Of a stretch of 64,000 nt of DNA, positions 45,524 through 52,672 are shown in pieces; within the stretch, counting starts at the first letter, position 1, and every line of letters begins with the position of its first letter. The notes under the pieces are model-generated. The model was not told the DNA's origin and did no database searches. It saw nothing but the letters and a program-made list of their open reading frames with translations. The DNA is from Flavobacteriaceae bacterium (lineage in GTDB: Bacteria > Bacteroidota > Bacteroidia > Flavobacteriales > Flavobacteriaceae): positions 62,001 to 126,000 of the forward strand of contig JABSPK010000003.1 of the NCBI GenBank assembly GCA_013214065.1, in the 5' to 3' direction. A program made the translations under genes and the position numbers.

Positions 45524-45553
45524 TAGCTGGTAATAACCAAAAAAGTAATTTGT

Positions 45554-46135
45554 ATGGAACTGCAAATCGACGATTCTGTATTAGTCAAGAACTATCTTGG
45601 CGGAGAAGAAAAAGCCCTCGAGGTTCTCATCAACCGACACAACCAACGCATTTCTAGCTTTATTTATTCCAAAGTATTGGATAAGGATATCACTGAAGAT
45701 ATTTTTCAAGACACCTTTATCAAGGTTATAAAAACATTAAAAAGAGGTTCCTACAGTGAAGAAGGCAAGTTCTTGCCTTGGGTCATGCGAATCGCGCACA
45801 ACCTTATTATCGATCATTTCAGGAAGAACAAGAGAATGCCGAAATTCGAAGGCAGCGATGATTTCAACATCTTTTCGGTAATCAAAGACGATAAACTGAA
45901 TGCGGAAAAGCAACTGATCAAAGACCAGATCGATAGTGATTTGACCTTGTTGATCGATGAATTGCCCGATGATCAGAAAGAAGTGCTGATGATGCGTATC
46001 TATCGCGACATGAGTTTTAAGGAAATTTCCGAAAACACTGGGGTTAGCATCAATACCGCTTTGGGTAGGATGCGCTATGCATTGATCAATCTCAGAAAGA
46101 TCGTAGAACGCAATAATATCGTTTTAACGAATTAA
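45554..46135 (+). CDS. ECF-type RNA polymerase sigma factor
   Basis: A 193-residue sigma-70 family protein with region 2 (SFIYSKVLDKDITEDIFQDTFIKVIKTL, then FLPWVMRIAHNLIIDHFRKNKR for -10 recognition) and region 4 (ELPDDQKEVLMMRIYRDMSFKEISENTGVSINTALGRMRYAL, the helix-turn-helix for -35 recognition). It is a two-domain ECF factor without a membrane anti-sigma gene next to it; instead a 47-residue gene follows. Divergent from uvrA. The leader contains two palindromes. Confidence 0.92.
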   Translation: MELQIDDSVLVKNYLGGEEKALEVLINRHNQRISSFIYSKVLDKDITEDIFQDTFIKVIKTLKRGSYSEEGKFLPWVMRIAHNLIIDHFRKNKRMPKFEGSDDFNIFSVIKDDKLNAEKQLIKDQIDSDLTLLIDELPDDQKEVLMMRIYRDMSFKEISENTGVSINTALGRMRYALINLRKIVERNNIVLTN

Positions 46136-46207
46136 TCTGCATCTGGTCGAACGGCGCAATATTTCCATTTTACTGGCGTTATTTATCTGAAACATTAATG
46201 CTAGAAT

Positions 46208-46351
46208 ATGGAAGAAATTTACTCTGAAGAACAAAAAATCTGTAAAATCACCAAGGCGAGTCCTGAAACGATTCGATTTTTAATGGGATTTTCAAAAGCA
46301 CTCGAAGTGAGTGATTACAAAAACATGAAATTTGAAACGATTTTGAATTAA
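46208..46351 (+). CDS. 47-residue protein downstream of the sigma factor
   Basis: ATG 46208 to TAA 46351 encodes a small protein with one Cys and a helical centre: SPETIRFLMGFSKALEVSDY and the ending MKFETILN. From memory, similar tiny proteins lie behind ECF sigma genes in many flavobacteria. Distance 72 bases and the shared terminator point to one transcript. Function is unknown; a small regulator or anti-sigma partner is a guess. Confidence 0.65.
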   Translation: MEEIYSEEQKICKITKASPETIRFLMGFSKALEVSDYKNMKFETILN

Positions 46352-46369
46352 GAAAGTCGTCAGCACAAC

Positions 46370-46397
46370 AAAAAAAACCGCTTTAAGCGGTTTTTTT
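46370..46397. terminator. Bidirectional intrinsic terminator
   Basis: AAAAAAACCGC, loop TTTAA, GCGGTTTTTTT. It serves the sigma operon and the convergent nth gene, whose last codons it overlaps. Confidence 0.88.
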
Positions 46398-47045
46398 GTT
46401 TTTATGATAGTGCTGGATCACCGATTTCCTTCCGACGGTACGGGTGATGACATCATTTTCGAGATTCCATCCGCGAGCAGGGGAATATTCGCGACCATAC
46501 CAGATAATCTGCAGGTGCAATCTATTCCATAACTCCTCAGGAAACAGTCTTTTGGCATCTTTCTCGGTTTGAACCACATTTTTTCCATTTGAAAAACCCC
46601 AACGATACATCAAGCGATGGATGTGGGTGTCTACCGGAAACGCGGGGATGCCGAATGCCTGCGAAACCACCACACTTGCCGTTTTATGACCCACTGCCGG
46701 AAGTTCCTCCAATAGGGCCATTTCTTTTGGGACCTCTCCCTCGTATTTATCGATCAGAATCCTTGATAACCCATGGATGCCTTTGGATTTCATCGGTGAG
46801 AGTCCGACAGGCTTGATGATCTCACGGATTTCTTCAACGGTCATTTTGACCATATCAAAAGGATTATCAGCTTTTGCGAAGAGCAGCGGGGTGATTTGGT
46901 TGACCCGCACATCAGTACTTTGGGCCGATAGGAGGACGGCAATGAGCAAGGTATAGGGATCTTTGTGGTCTAAAGGGATCGGTATCGTGGGATAAAGGCG
47001 ATCAAGTGTTTCGATTGTGAAGGCTATCTTCTCTTGTTTCGTCAT
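46383..47045 (-). CDS. nth: Endonuclease III-like DNA glycosylase without the iron-sulfur cluster
   Basis: A 220-residue HhH-GPD protein. The helix-hairpin-helix LEELPAVGHKTASVVV carries the catalytic Lys, and the catalytic Asp is in FPVDTHIHRLMYRWG, so base excision of oxidised pyrimidines is expected. The usual C-terminal C-x6-C-x2-C-x5-C cluster is absent: the region reads YGREYSPARGWNLENDVITR with no cysteine, and the full protein appears to contain none. This looks like a lineage variant, not damage, because the frame is intact and the tail is full length. Confidence 0.88.
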   Translation of the reverse strand: MTKQEKIAFTIETLDRLYPTIPIPLDHKDPYTLLIAVLLSAQSTDVRVNQITPLLFAKADNPFDMVKMTVEEIREIIKPVGLSPMKSKGIHGLSRILIDKYEGEVPKEMALLEELPAVGHKTASVVVSQAFGIPAFPVDTHIHRLMYRWGFSNGKNVVQTEKDAKRLFPEELWNRLHLQIIWYGREYSPARGWNLENDVITRTVGRKSVIQHYHKNKKTA

Positions 47046-47092
47046 TTTTGTTTAATTTTATATCAAAATATTTAAACAAAATAAATACTGAT

Positions 47093-47548
47093 ATGAACAC
47101 CTTAAAAGTAGGGGATAAAGTACCTGAATTTTCCGCAAATGACCAAGATGGCAATACAATTAACTTGAGTGACTATGCAGGTAAGAAATTGATCGTTTTC
47201 TTTTACCCTCGGGCGAACACCCCGGGATGTACGGCGGAGGCCTGCAATCTACGTGATAACTACGCCGCATTGCAAGATGCTGGGTATTCCCTTTTGGGGG
47301 TCAGCGAGGACTCGGAGAAAAAGCAGGCGAACTTCCGGAACAAATATGAATTCCCTTATCCGCTATTGGCCGATGAAGACCATAAGGTCATTGAGACCTT
47401 TGGGGTATGGGGACCAAAAAAGTTCATGGGCAAGGAGTACGATGGCTTGCACCGGTCTACTTTCATTATCGATGGCAGCGGAATCGTAGAACGCGTTATT
47501 GCCAAGGTAAAGACCAATGATCACGCCGCACAGATACTGGAATCATAA
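47093..47548 (+). CDS. bcp: Thioredoxin-dependent thiol peroxidase (peroxiredoxin Q/BCP)
   Basis: A 151-residue peroxiredoxin. The peroxidatic Cys is in FFYPRANTPGCTAEACNLRD with the resolving Cys five residues on, the atypical 2-Cys BCP pattern. It reduces hydrogen peroxide and organic peroxides in the cytoplasm with thioredoxin. ATG 47093 (MNTLKVGDKVPEF) is preferred to ATG 47048, which would add 15 residues. Divergent from nth; a terminator follows. Confidence 0.93.
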   Translation: MNTLKVGDKVPEFSANDQDGNTINLSDYAGKKLIVFFYPRANTPGCTAEACNLRDNYAALQDAGYSLLGVSEDSEKKQANFRNKYEFPYPLLADEDHKVIETFGVWGPKKFMGKEYDGLHRSTFIIDGSGIVERVIAKVKTNDHAAQILES

Positions 47549-47555
47549 CAATGGT

Positions 47556-47583
47556 AAAGCCCGCATACAGCGGGCTTTTTTTT
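47556..47583. terminator. Bidirectional terminator after bcp
   Basis: AAAGCCCGC, loop ATACA, GCGGGCTTTTTTTT. It reaches the stop codon of the convergent gene. Confidence 0.88.
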
Positions 47584-49057
47584 AATCTTCTACTTCTTCT
47601 TCAACCGCCTCTTCCTCAGCGGTTTCTTTACGTATGAAGAGGTTTTTCTTTTTGATGATATCCGCGATACCTTCCGGGAGCATATCTTCCCAGCCCCCTT
47701 CACCATTGGTAATGCGCTTCAATACTTCCCTTGAGAAAATGTGCATGATATCAGGATCGTAATCGATGATATCCATCACCTTTCCGTTGTATTTGAAGAA
47801 CTTGTAGAGTTCTTTCATCCGTGGATGCACCTTGACGTTATTACTGGTCATGATCTGGCCGGTCGCCGGATCTTTCATAGGGTAGAGGTAAACCTTTAGA
47901 TCTTTGAAGAACAATTTACCGAAGGCTTCCAAAATACCTCCACTAAGATGTCTGTAGTATTTCTCATCGAACACGTCGATCATGTTGTTGACCCCCATGG
48001 TCAAACCGATTTTCGCTTTGGTGTAATTGTTGAAATACTCCACCAATTTGTAGTATTCCTGAAACTTGGATATGAGCACCATATGCCCCAAACTACTAAG
48101 GAGTTCGGCACGATCCATAAAGTCTTGTTCATCGATTTCACCTGAAGCGCGTAAGTTCGATAAGGTGATTTCGAAAATGACGATGGTGTTGTCGTAATCG
48201 ACGGTTTGCTCGCGTATGAAAATATCGTAGGATTTCTGGAACATATCCATATTCACCTTGGTCACAGGACGAAAGCTGCCCCGCAAAGCCATGATGTTCT
48301 TTTTGTAGAGCACCGAAGCCGGAAGCAGGTTGTTGCCGTCTGGCCCGAACATTACCGCATCGGTCATGTCGTTTCGTATCAACTGTAAACTCATCAAACG
48401 GTTATCGACATCCTTGAAGCTTGGGCCTAAAAAGTTGACCATGTCGATTTCGACCGTATCCTTATCGATATGGTCGTAGAGGTATTTCAACAGTTTTTTG
48501 GGTTTGTCGTGTTTGAAGAACGCCCCGTAAATCAGATTGACCCCGAGGATGCCCAAGGTTTCTTGTTGTAGCCGTGCCTCGTTCTGTTTGAAACGGATAT
48601 GAAGGATGATTTCGTCGTATTCCTTTTGTTTCGGATCGAGTTGAAACCGTAGTCCGACCCAGCCATGACCTTTATACCGTTTCGAAAAATCGATCGTAGC
48701 CACCGTATTGGCATAGGAGAAGAACAAATAATTCGGATTGCTTTCGCGATCGATTCGCTCTTCGACCAACCGCATTTCATGCTTGAGCATGGTACGCAAT
48801 CTGGCCTGGGTCACATAGCGACCGTCTTCCTCAACGCCGTAAATGGCATCACTAAAGGCTTTATCATACGCGCTCATCGCCTTGGCGATGGTTCCTGAGG
48901 CACCACCGGCACGGAAAAAATGTCGGGCGGTTTCTTGTCCGGCCCCGATTTCGGCAAAGGTTCCATAGATGTCCGGATTGAGATTGATCCGCAAGGTTTT
49001 CGCCTTGATTGATGGTAAATTTTCGAAACCGTTGTTGTTCGAGTTCGTATCGGCCAT
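47582..49057 (-). CDS. Conserved soluble protein, function unknown
   Basis: A 491-residue protein without signal peptide or membrane segments. It opens with a polar Asn-rich stretch, then KTLRINLNPDIYGTFAEIGAGQETARHFFRAGG, and ends in an acidic tail (AEEEAVEEEVED). Inner segments include LLKYLYDHIDKDTVEIDMVNFLGPSF and KVHPRMKELYKFFKYNGKV. Relatives are, from memory, sometimes labelled TonB-dependent receptor, which the sequence does not support: there is no signal, plug or barrel. I cannot assign a fold. It is divergent from the PhnP-like hydrolase. Confidence 0.75.
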   Translation of the reverse strand: MADTNSNNNGFENLPSIKAKTLRINLNPDIYGTFAEIGAGQETARHFFRAGGASGTIAKAMSAYDKAFSDAIYGVEEDGRYVTQARLRTMLKHEMRLVEERIDRESNPNYLFFSYANTVATIDFSKRYKGHGWVGLRFQLDPKQKEYDEIILHIRFKQNEARLQQETLGILGVNLIYGAFFKHDKPKKLLKYLYDHIDKDTVEIDMVNFLGPSFKDVDNRLMSLQLIRNDMTDAVMFGPDGNNLLPASVLYKKNIMALRGSFRPVTKVNMDMFQKSYDIFIREQTVDYDNTIVIFEITLSNLRASGEIDEQDFMDRAELLSSLGHMVLISKFQEYYKLVEYFNNYTKAKIGLTMGVNNMIDVFDEKYYRHLSGGILEAFGKLFFKDLKVYLYPMKDPATGQIMTSNNVKVHPRMKELYKFFKYNGKVMDIIDYDPDIMHIFSREVLKRITNGEGGWEDMLPEGIADIIKKKNLFIRKETAEEEAVEEEVED

Positions 49058-49144
49058 GCCCAGTATTATTTAGGAGTTGTCGGTGTTAACAAAGTTAATA
49101 AGTTAGGAAAATCTTTTAAACAAATATGTCATAATTTTGAATCA

Positions 49145-49921
49145 ATGGACGATGGTTTGCAAATTACCTTTTTGGGTACCGGTACTTCCCAAGGCATCCC
49201 GATCATAGGTAGCAAGCATCCGGTATGCTTGAGTAACGACCCAAAAGACAAACGGTTGCGGGTCTCGATCTTGATACAATACGGGGAAGTGAATCTGGTC
49301 ATTGATTGCGGCCCGGATTTCCGGCAGCAGATGCTGGCCCACCCGGTCGATCGACTTGATGCTATTTTATTCACCCATGAACATGCGGACCACACTTCTG
49401 GAATCGATGACATCAGGCCTTTCTTCTTTCGACAAGGGGATATCCCCATCTATGTTCACGCCAGGGTATTGGAATCCCTCCAACGACGGTTTGATTACAT
49501 TTTCGCCGATGAAGATCGCTATCCGGGAGCGCCGGCGGTTCAGGTCAATCTGATCGATAAGGATGTTCCATTTAGCGTGTCCGGCGTTCGCATACAGCCT
49601 ATTGAAGCCTTGCATAATCGGTTGCCGGTATTAGGGTTTCGAATCAAGGAATTCGCCTACCTCACTGATGTAAAGACCATTACGGATGAAGAGCGTAAAA
49701 AACTCAAGGGCCTTAAGGTTTTGGTAGTGAATGCGTTACGTATCGAACCACACTATTCGCATTTCAATCTGGACGAAGCCCTTGCCTTCGCCAAGGACAT
49801 TGGGGCCGAACGAACGTATTTTACCCACATCAGTCATTTATTGGGCTTCCATCAAGAAGTCGAGGCCCAACTGCCCGACAACGTTCATTTGGCCTATGAC
49901 AATTTGAAAATCACCCTTTGA
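49145..49921 (+). CDS. PhnP-like metallo-beta-lactamase-fold hydrolase
   Basis: A 258-residue MBL-fold protein. It starts with the PhnP-group motif FLGTGTSQGIPIIG followed by a Cys/His-containing loop (SKHPVC), then the metal-binding FTHEHADHTSGIDDIRP, and later AYLTDVKTI and YFTHISHLLG with metal ligands. The nearest characterised relatives are phosphoribosyl cyclic phosphodiesterases and tRNA-processing-like hydrolases; the substrate is not known. One base separates it from the next gene. Confidence 0.88.
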   Translation: MDDGLQITFLGTGTSQGIPIIGSKHPVCLSNDPKDKRLRVSILIQYGEVNLVIDCGPDFRQQMLAHPVDRLDAILFTHEHADHTSGIDDIRPFFFRQGDIPIYVHARVLESLQRRFDYIFADEDRYPGAPAVQVNLIDKDVPFSVSGVRIQPIEALHNRLPVLGFRIKEFAYLTDVKTITDEERKKLKGLKVLVVNALRIEPHYSHFNLDEALAFAKDIGAERTYFTHISHLLGFHQEVEAQLPDNVHLAYDNLKITL

Positions 49922-49922
49922 T

Positions 49923-50423
49923 ATGAAACGGAATATCTTTCTATACCTTTTTGTTTTTACTGCTTTGATTGCCCTTTTTTTGTTTATGAGGGGAAATAAG
50001 ACCATAAGCACCCAAGACAACGCTCTGAAAAAAAACGAAGCCGAGATCGAGCAGTTGGAAGACTCTATCCAGAACCTACAATTGCGATTGTTGGATATGC
50101 AATACTTCTCCTTGGAGAACAATGATGATGCCTTGGTGTACTTCGACCATCTGAGGATGGAAAACCCTACCCGGTACATCGAAGATAAATTGTTGGAAAC
50201 CAACGAACGGCGCGGTGACAATCCTTTGATAGCACCTTTTTACGCAGGGATGGAGAGCGATTTTAAGATCAATAAGATCAAGGTATTGAACCATCGTTGG
50301 TTATTGGCCGACTTTTCCGATGGCAAATATTGGGGGGATCTTATCATCAACTATGAGGTAAACGATGACCTTTCAGTGTCGTTTCAAGTGATCGACCACC
50401 TCTTGTATACCCGGAGCAATTAA
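49923..50423 (+). CDS. Membrane-anchored coiled-coil protein, function unknown
   Basis: A 166-residue protein with one N-terminal membrane segment (IFLYLFVFTALIALFLFM), a short coiled coil (about residues 35-62) and a C-terminal domain with Trp and aromatic residues (LNHRWLLADFSDGKYWGDLIINYEV) of periplasmic type. It is in one operon with the PhnP-like gene (one-base gap) and shares its last four bases with the convergent esterase gene. No family recognised. Confidence 0.72.
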   Translation: MKRNIFLYLFVFTALIALFLFMRGNKTISTQDNALKKNEAEIEQLEDSIQNLQLRLLDMQYFSLENNDDALVYFDHLRMENPTRYIEDKLLETNERRGDNPLIAPFYAGMESDFKINKIKVLNHRWLLADFSDGKYWGDLIINYEVNDDLSVSFQVIDHLLYTRSN

Positions 50424-51076
50424 AGGTCTTTTTCGAGCCAGGCTTTGAAGGAGTAAAAATTCTGGGGGGATACCCCGTGCCCTACGGGAAATTCTTCATA
50501 GACATGGGCGACGCCCAAATTGTTGAGGAAGGCAGGTGTACGTTGCGCCCATTCCAATGGAATGACTTGGTCTACTTGGCCATGAGACGCATAGATTTTT
50601 AGACTATCGTGTGGTTTTTGAGCATAGTCGGAAGTTAGGATACCGTTGTTGATATACCCACTCAACGCCACTACCTTATTGATTTTTTCAGGATACGAAA
50701 GGGCCACCGCATAGCTCAAAATAGTGCCTTGGCTGAATCCTATCAAATTGATGTTCGTCGCGTCAAGCCCATAAGCCGATATGGCCTCATCAATGAACCC
50801 GACAATGCGCTCCCGTGACGCAATGGCCTGTTCGTCATCGCTCCATTTCCCTTGTTCGGCCTCGAAATTAATGGCATACCAAGCATGTCCGAAAGGTTCT
50901 AGCCGATAAGGGGCTTGCACCGAAATAACAAAAAAACGCTCATCCAATTCACTGGCAAAAGAAAACAGGTCTTCTTCATTACTCCCGTATCCGTGGAGCA
51001 TAATAATCACCGGCGGGTTTTCGATTCCGGAAGCCGGACGTATCAAATGGACCAAAGAGAGTGGGGCGGGGGTCAT
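50420..51076 (-). CDS. Alpha/beta-hydrolase, carboxylesterase/phospholipase type
   Basis: A 218-residue esterase of the YpfH/carboxylesterase 2 group. The nucleophile lies in IGFSQGTILSYAVAL (G-x-S-x-G), the oxyanion region in IIMLHGYGSNEEDL, the acid in YASHGQVDQVIPLEWA and the catalytic His in PVGHGVSP. It has no signal peptide, so it acts in the cytoplasm on ester or lipid substrates. Last gene of the minus-strand operon beginning at 54591. Confidence 0.88.
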   Translation of the reverse strand: MTPAPLSLVHLIRPASGIENPPVIIMLHGYGSNEEDLFSFASELDERFFVISVQAPYRLEPFGHAWYAINFEAEQGKWSDDEQAIASRERIVGFIDEAISAYGLDATNINLIGFSQGTILSYAVALSYPEKINKVVALSGYINNGILTSDYAQKPHDSLKIYASHGQVDQVIPLEWAQRTPAFLNNLGVAHVYEEFPVGHGVSPQNFYSFKAWLEKDL

Positions 51077-51088
51077 AGATCTTTCGTT

Positions 51089-51418
51089 TTACTGGATGAA
51101 AGTAAACCATTTTTGGAAATAGGGCCCGATGACGGGTAGAACCGATCGTTTTCCTGAAATAGCCCCGATAAAACCATAGCCCCAGAGGACCAGGTAGAAC
51201 AAGTAGAGCCCCATCCATGCAAAAAGAAAGTCTGAGTAATTGAACACGATGGCCAAGGCATGAAAACTAATATGGGTGCCGAAGGCTTGCCTCGTATGCA
51301 TTCGCGCAAACCCGTTCTTAGGTTCGAGGTTCATGGTAATTGCGATCAAACTCCCCACTAGGGTCAAGTAGGCGATGATCGCGGTGGTTTTTCCTTGTTG
51401 TACCTCTTGATCAGACAT
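51089..51418 (-). CDS. Small DUF4870-like membrane protein
   Basis: A 109-residue protein with about four hydrophobic segments: TTAIIAYLTLVGSLIAITMN, FHALAIVFNYSDFLFAWMG, LYLFYLVLWGYGFIGAIS. The motif FARMHTRQAFGTHISF resembles the RHAxQA-like segment of DUF4870/Tic20-type proteins. Function is unknown. Its start codon abuts the stop of the dihydroorotase-like gene. Confidence 0.7.
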   Translation of the reverse strand: MSDQEVQQGKTTAIIAYLTLVGSLIAITMNLEPKNGFARMHTRQAFGTHISFHALAIVFNYSDFLFAWMGLYLFYLVLWGYGFIGAISGKRSVLPVIGPYFQKWFTFIQ

Positions 51419-52672
51419 TTAAATATACAGCTGGTTATTGTTGACCACCCCATAAACCTTCCCTTTAGTGGGTTGACCGATGAAAAGGCTGTTCTTCGAA
51501 GTGGAAAGGATCGATGCCGAATCAAAAGTCCCATCGACCGATGGATCGAAAAGGGTAAGACAGGCAAGTTCCCCTTCGGCGATTTTAGGAGTTTCGAGAC
51601 CGAAACGTTCACGGCCTTTGGTCAACAGTCCAATCGTTTCGTCTAAAGATAAATGCGCATTTAGGATACCAAAGGCACTTTCGAGACCGATGGTTCCGTA
51701 GGTGGCATTGTCGAACTCCAAGCGTTTGCCTTCGATGGCGATCGGTATATGATCCGAAGTCACGAAATCAATGGTACCGGAAGCCAATCCTTTACGTAGG
51801 GCTTTTTGATCTTTTGCAGTACGCAGCGGCGGATTCACCTTGGTGTTGCTATCGAAACGCTCTAAAACGCCATCGGAAACGAAAAGGTTATGTATGGCCA
51901 CACTGCAGCTGACGTCCAACCCCCTTTTCTTGGCATTGCCGATCATTTTAACGGCGTCTTCGGTCGATATGGTGGGCAAGTGGAGCTTGCCACCGGTATA
52001 TTCCAATAACTGTAAATCACGAGCTACCTGCAGCTCTTCGGCCAAATGCGGAATACCTTTAAGTCCAAGTTTGGTCGCTACGACCCCTTCGTTCACCATA
52101 CCCTGTCCTTTGATATGGTTGTCTTGTGGAAACGAACAGACCAGCCCTCCGAAATTTTGACAATATTGCAAGGCCAATTTCAAAAGGTTCGCATCACCCA
52201 AACTCTTTTTATAATCATAAAAGGCCACCGCCCCGGCCTTGGCCATGTCGTATAGTTCAGCCAATTCACCTCCCTTGGCCTGCTTGGTCAGGGTACCCAT
52301 AGGATGCAATCGACATGCTTTTTGTTGTCCGCGGTCCTTCAAAAAGATCACTCCGGGACTCGAATCCGGTAAGGGTTTCGTATTGGGGTTCAAAATTATA
52401 TCGGTAAAACCGCTTTTGGCGGCAACGGTCAATCCATGTGCGATGGTCTCGCGTTCTTCAAAACCCGGTTCCCCGAAACATACCCCCGAATCGAACCAAC
52501 CCAGACTCAGGTGGAGGTTCGGAAGTTGCACTTCCCGAATTCCCTTTTGCGATGGGATCTTGGCACTGATTTTTTCAATGCGTCCGTTTTTGATCAGAAA
52601 GTCTCGTTTTTTTAAATGAAGGGAAGGTGTGGTGGGAGCTAGTATTGTGGCTGACTTCAGAAGTACGTTCAT
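51419..52672 (-). CDS. Dihydroorotase-like protein lacking the metal-binding HxH
   Basis: A 417-residue amidohydrolase-fold protein of the dihydroorotase family. The usual D-x-H-x-H-x-R-E-P-G is replaced by GWFDSGVCFGEPGFEERETI, so both first-shell histidines are lost. Other positions are partly kept: NPNTKPLPDS, HLPTISTEDAV, and the late Asp in TSDHIPIAIEG. It is therefore probably non-hydrolytic, as with the PyrC-prime type partner of aspartate carbamoyltransferase in pseudomonads; I recall such variants in flavobacteria. ATG 52672 overlaps the upstream stop (ATGA). The real dihydroorotase should be elsewhere. Confidence 0.82.
   Translation of the reverse strand: MNVLLKSATILAPTTPSLHLKKRDFLIKNGRIEKISAKIPSQKGIREVQLPNLHLSLGWFDSGVCFGEPGFEERETIAHGLTVAAKSGFTDIILNPNTKPLPDSSPGVIFLKDRGQQKACRLHPMGTLTKQAKGGELAELYDMAKAGAVAFYDYKKSLGDANLLKLALQYCQNFGGLVCSFPQDNHIKGQGMVNEGVVATKLGLKGIPHLAEELQVARDLQLLEYTGGKLHLPTISTEDAVKMIGNAKKRGLDVSCSVAIHNLFVSDGVLERFDSNTKVNPPLRTAKDQKALRKGLASGTIDFVTSDHIPIAIEGKRLEFDNATYGTIGLESAFGILNAHLSLDETIGLLTKGRERFGLETPKIAEGELACLTLFDPSVDGTFDSASILSTSKNSLFIGQPTKGKVYGVVNNNQLYI

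Noticed and set aside
46383-47045. nth as a pseudogene because of missing cluster cysteines
   Set aside because: The frame is intact, the tail has full length and catalytic residues are kept, so this is a variant rather than decay.
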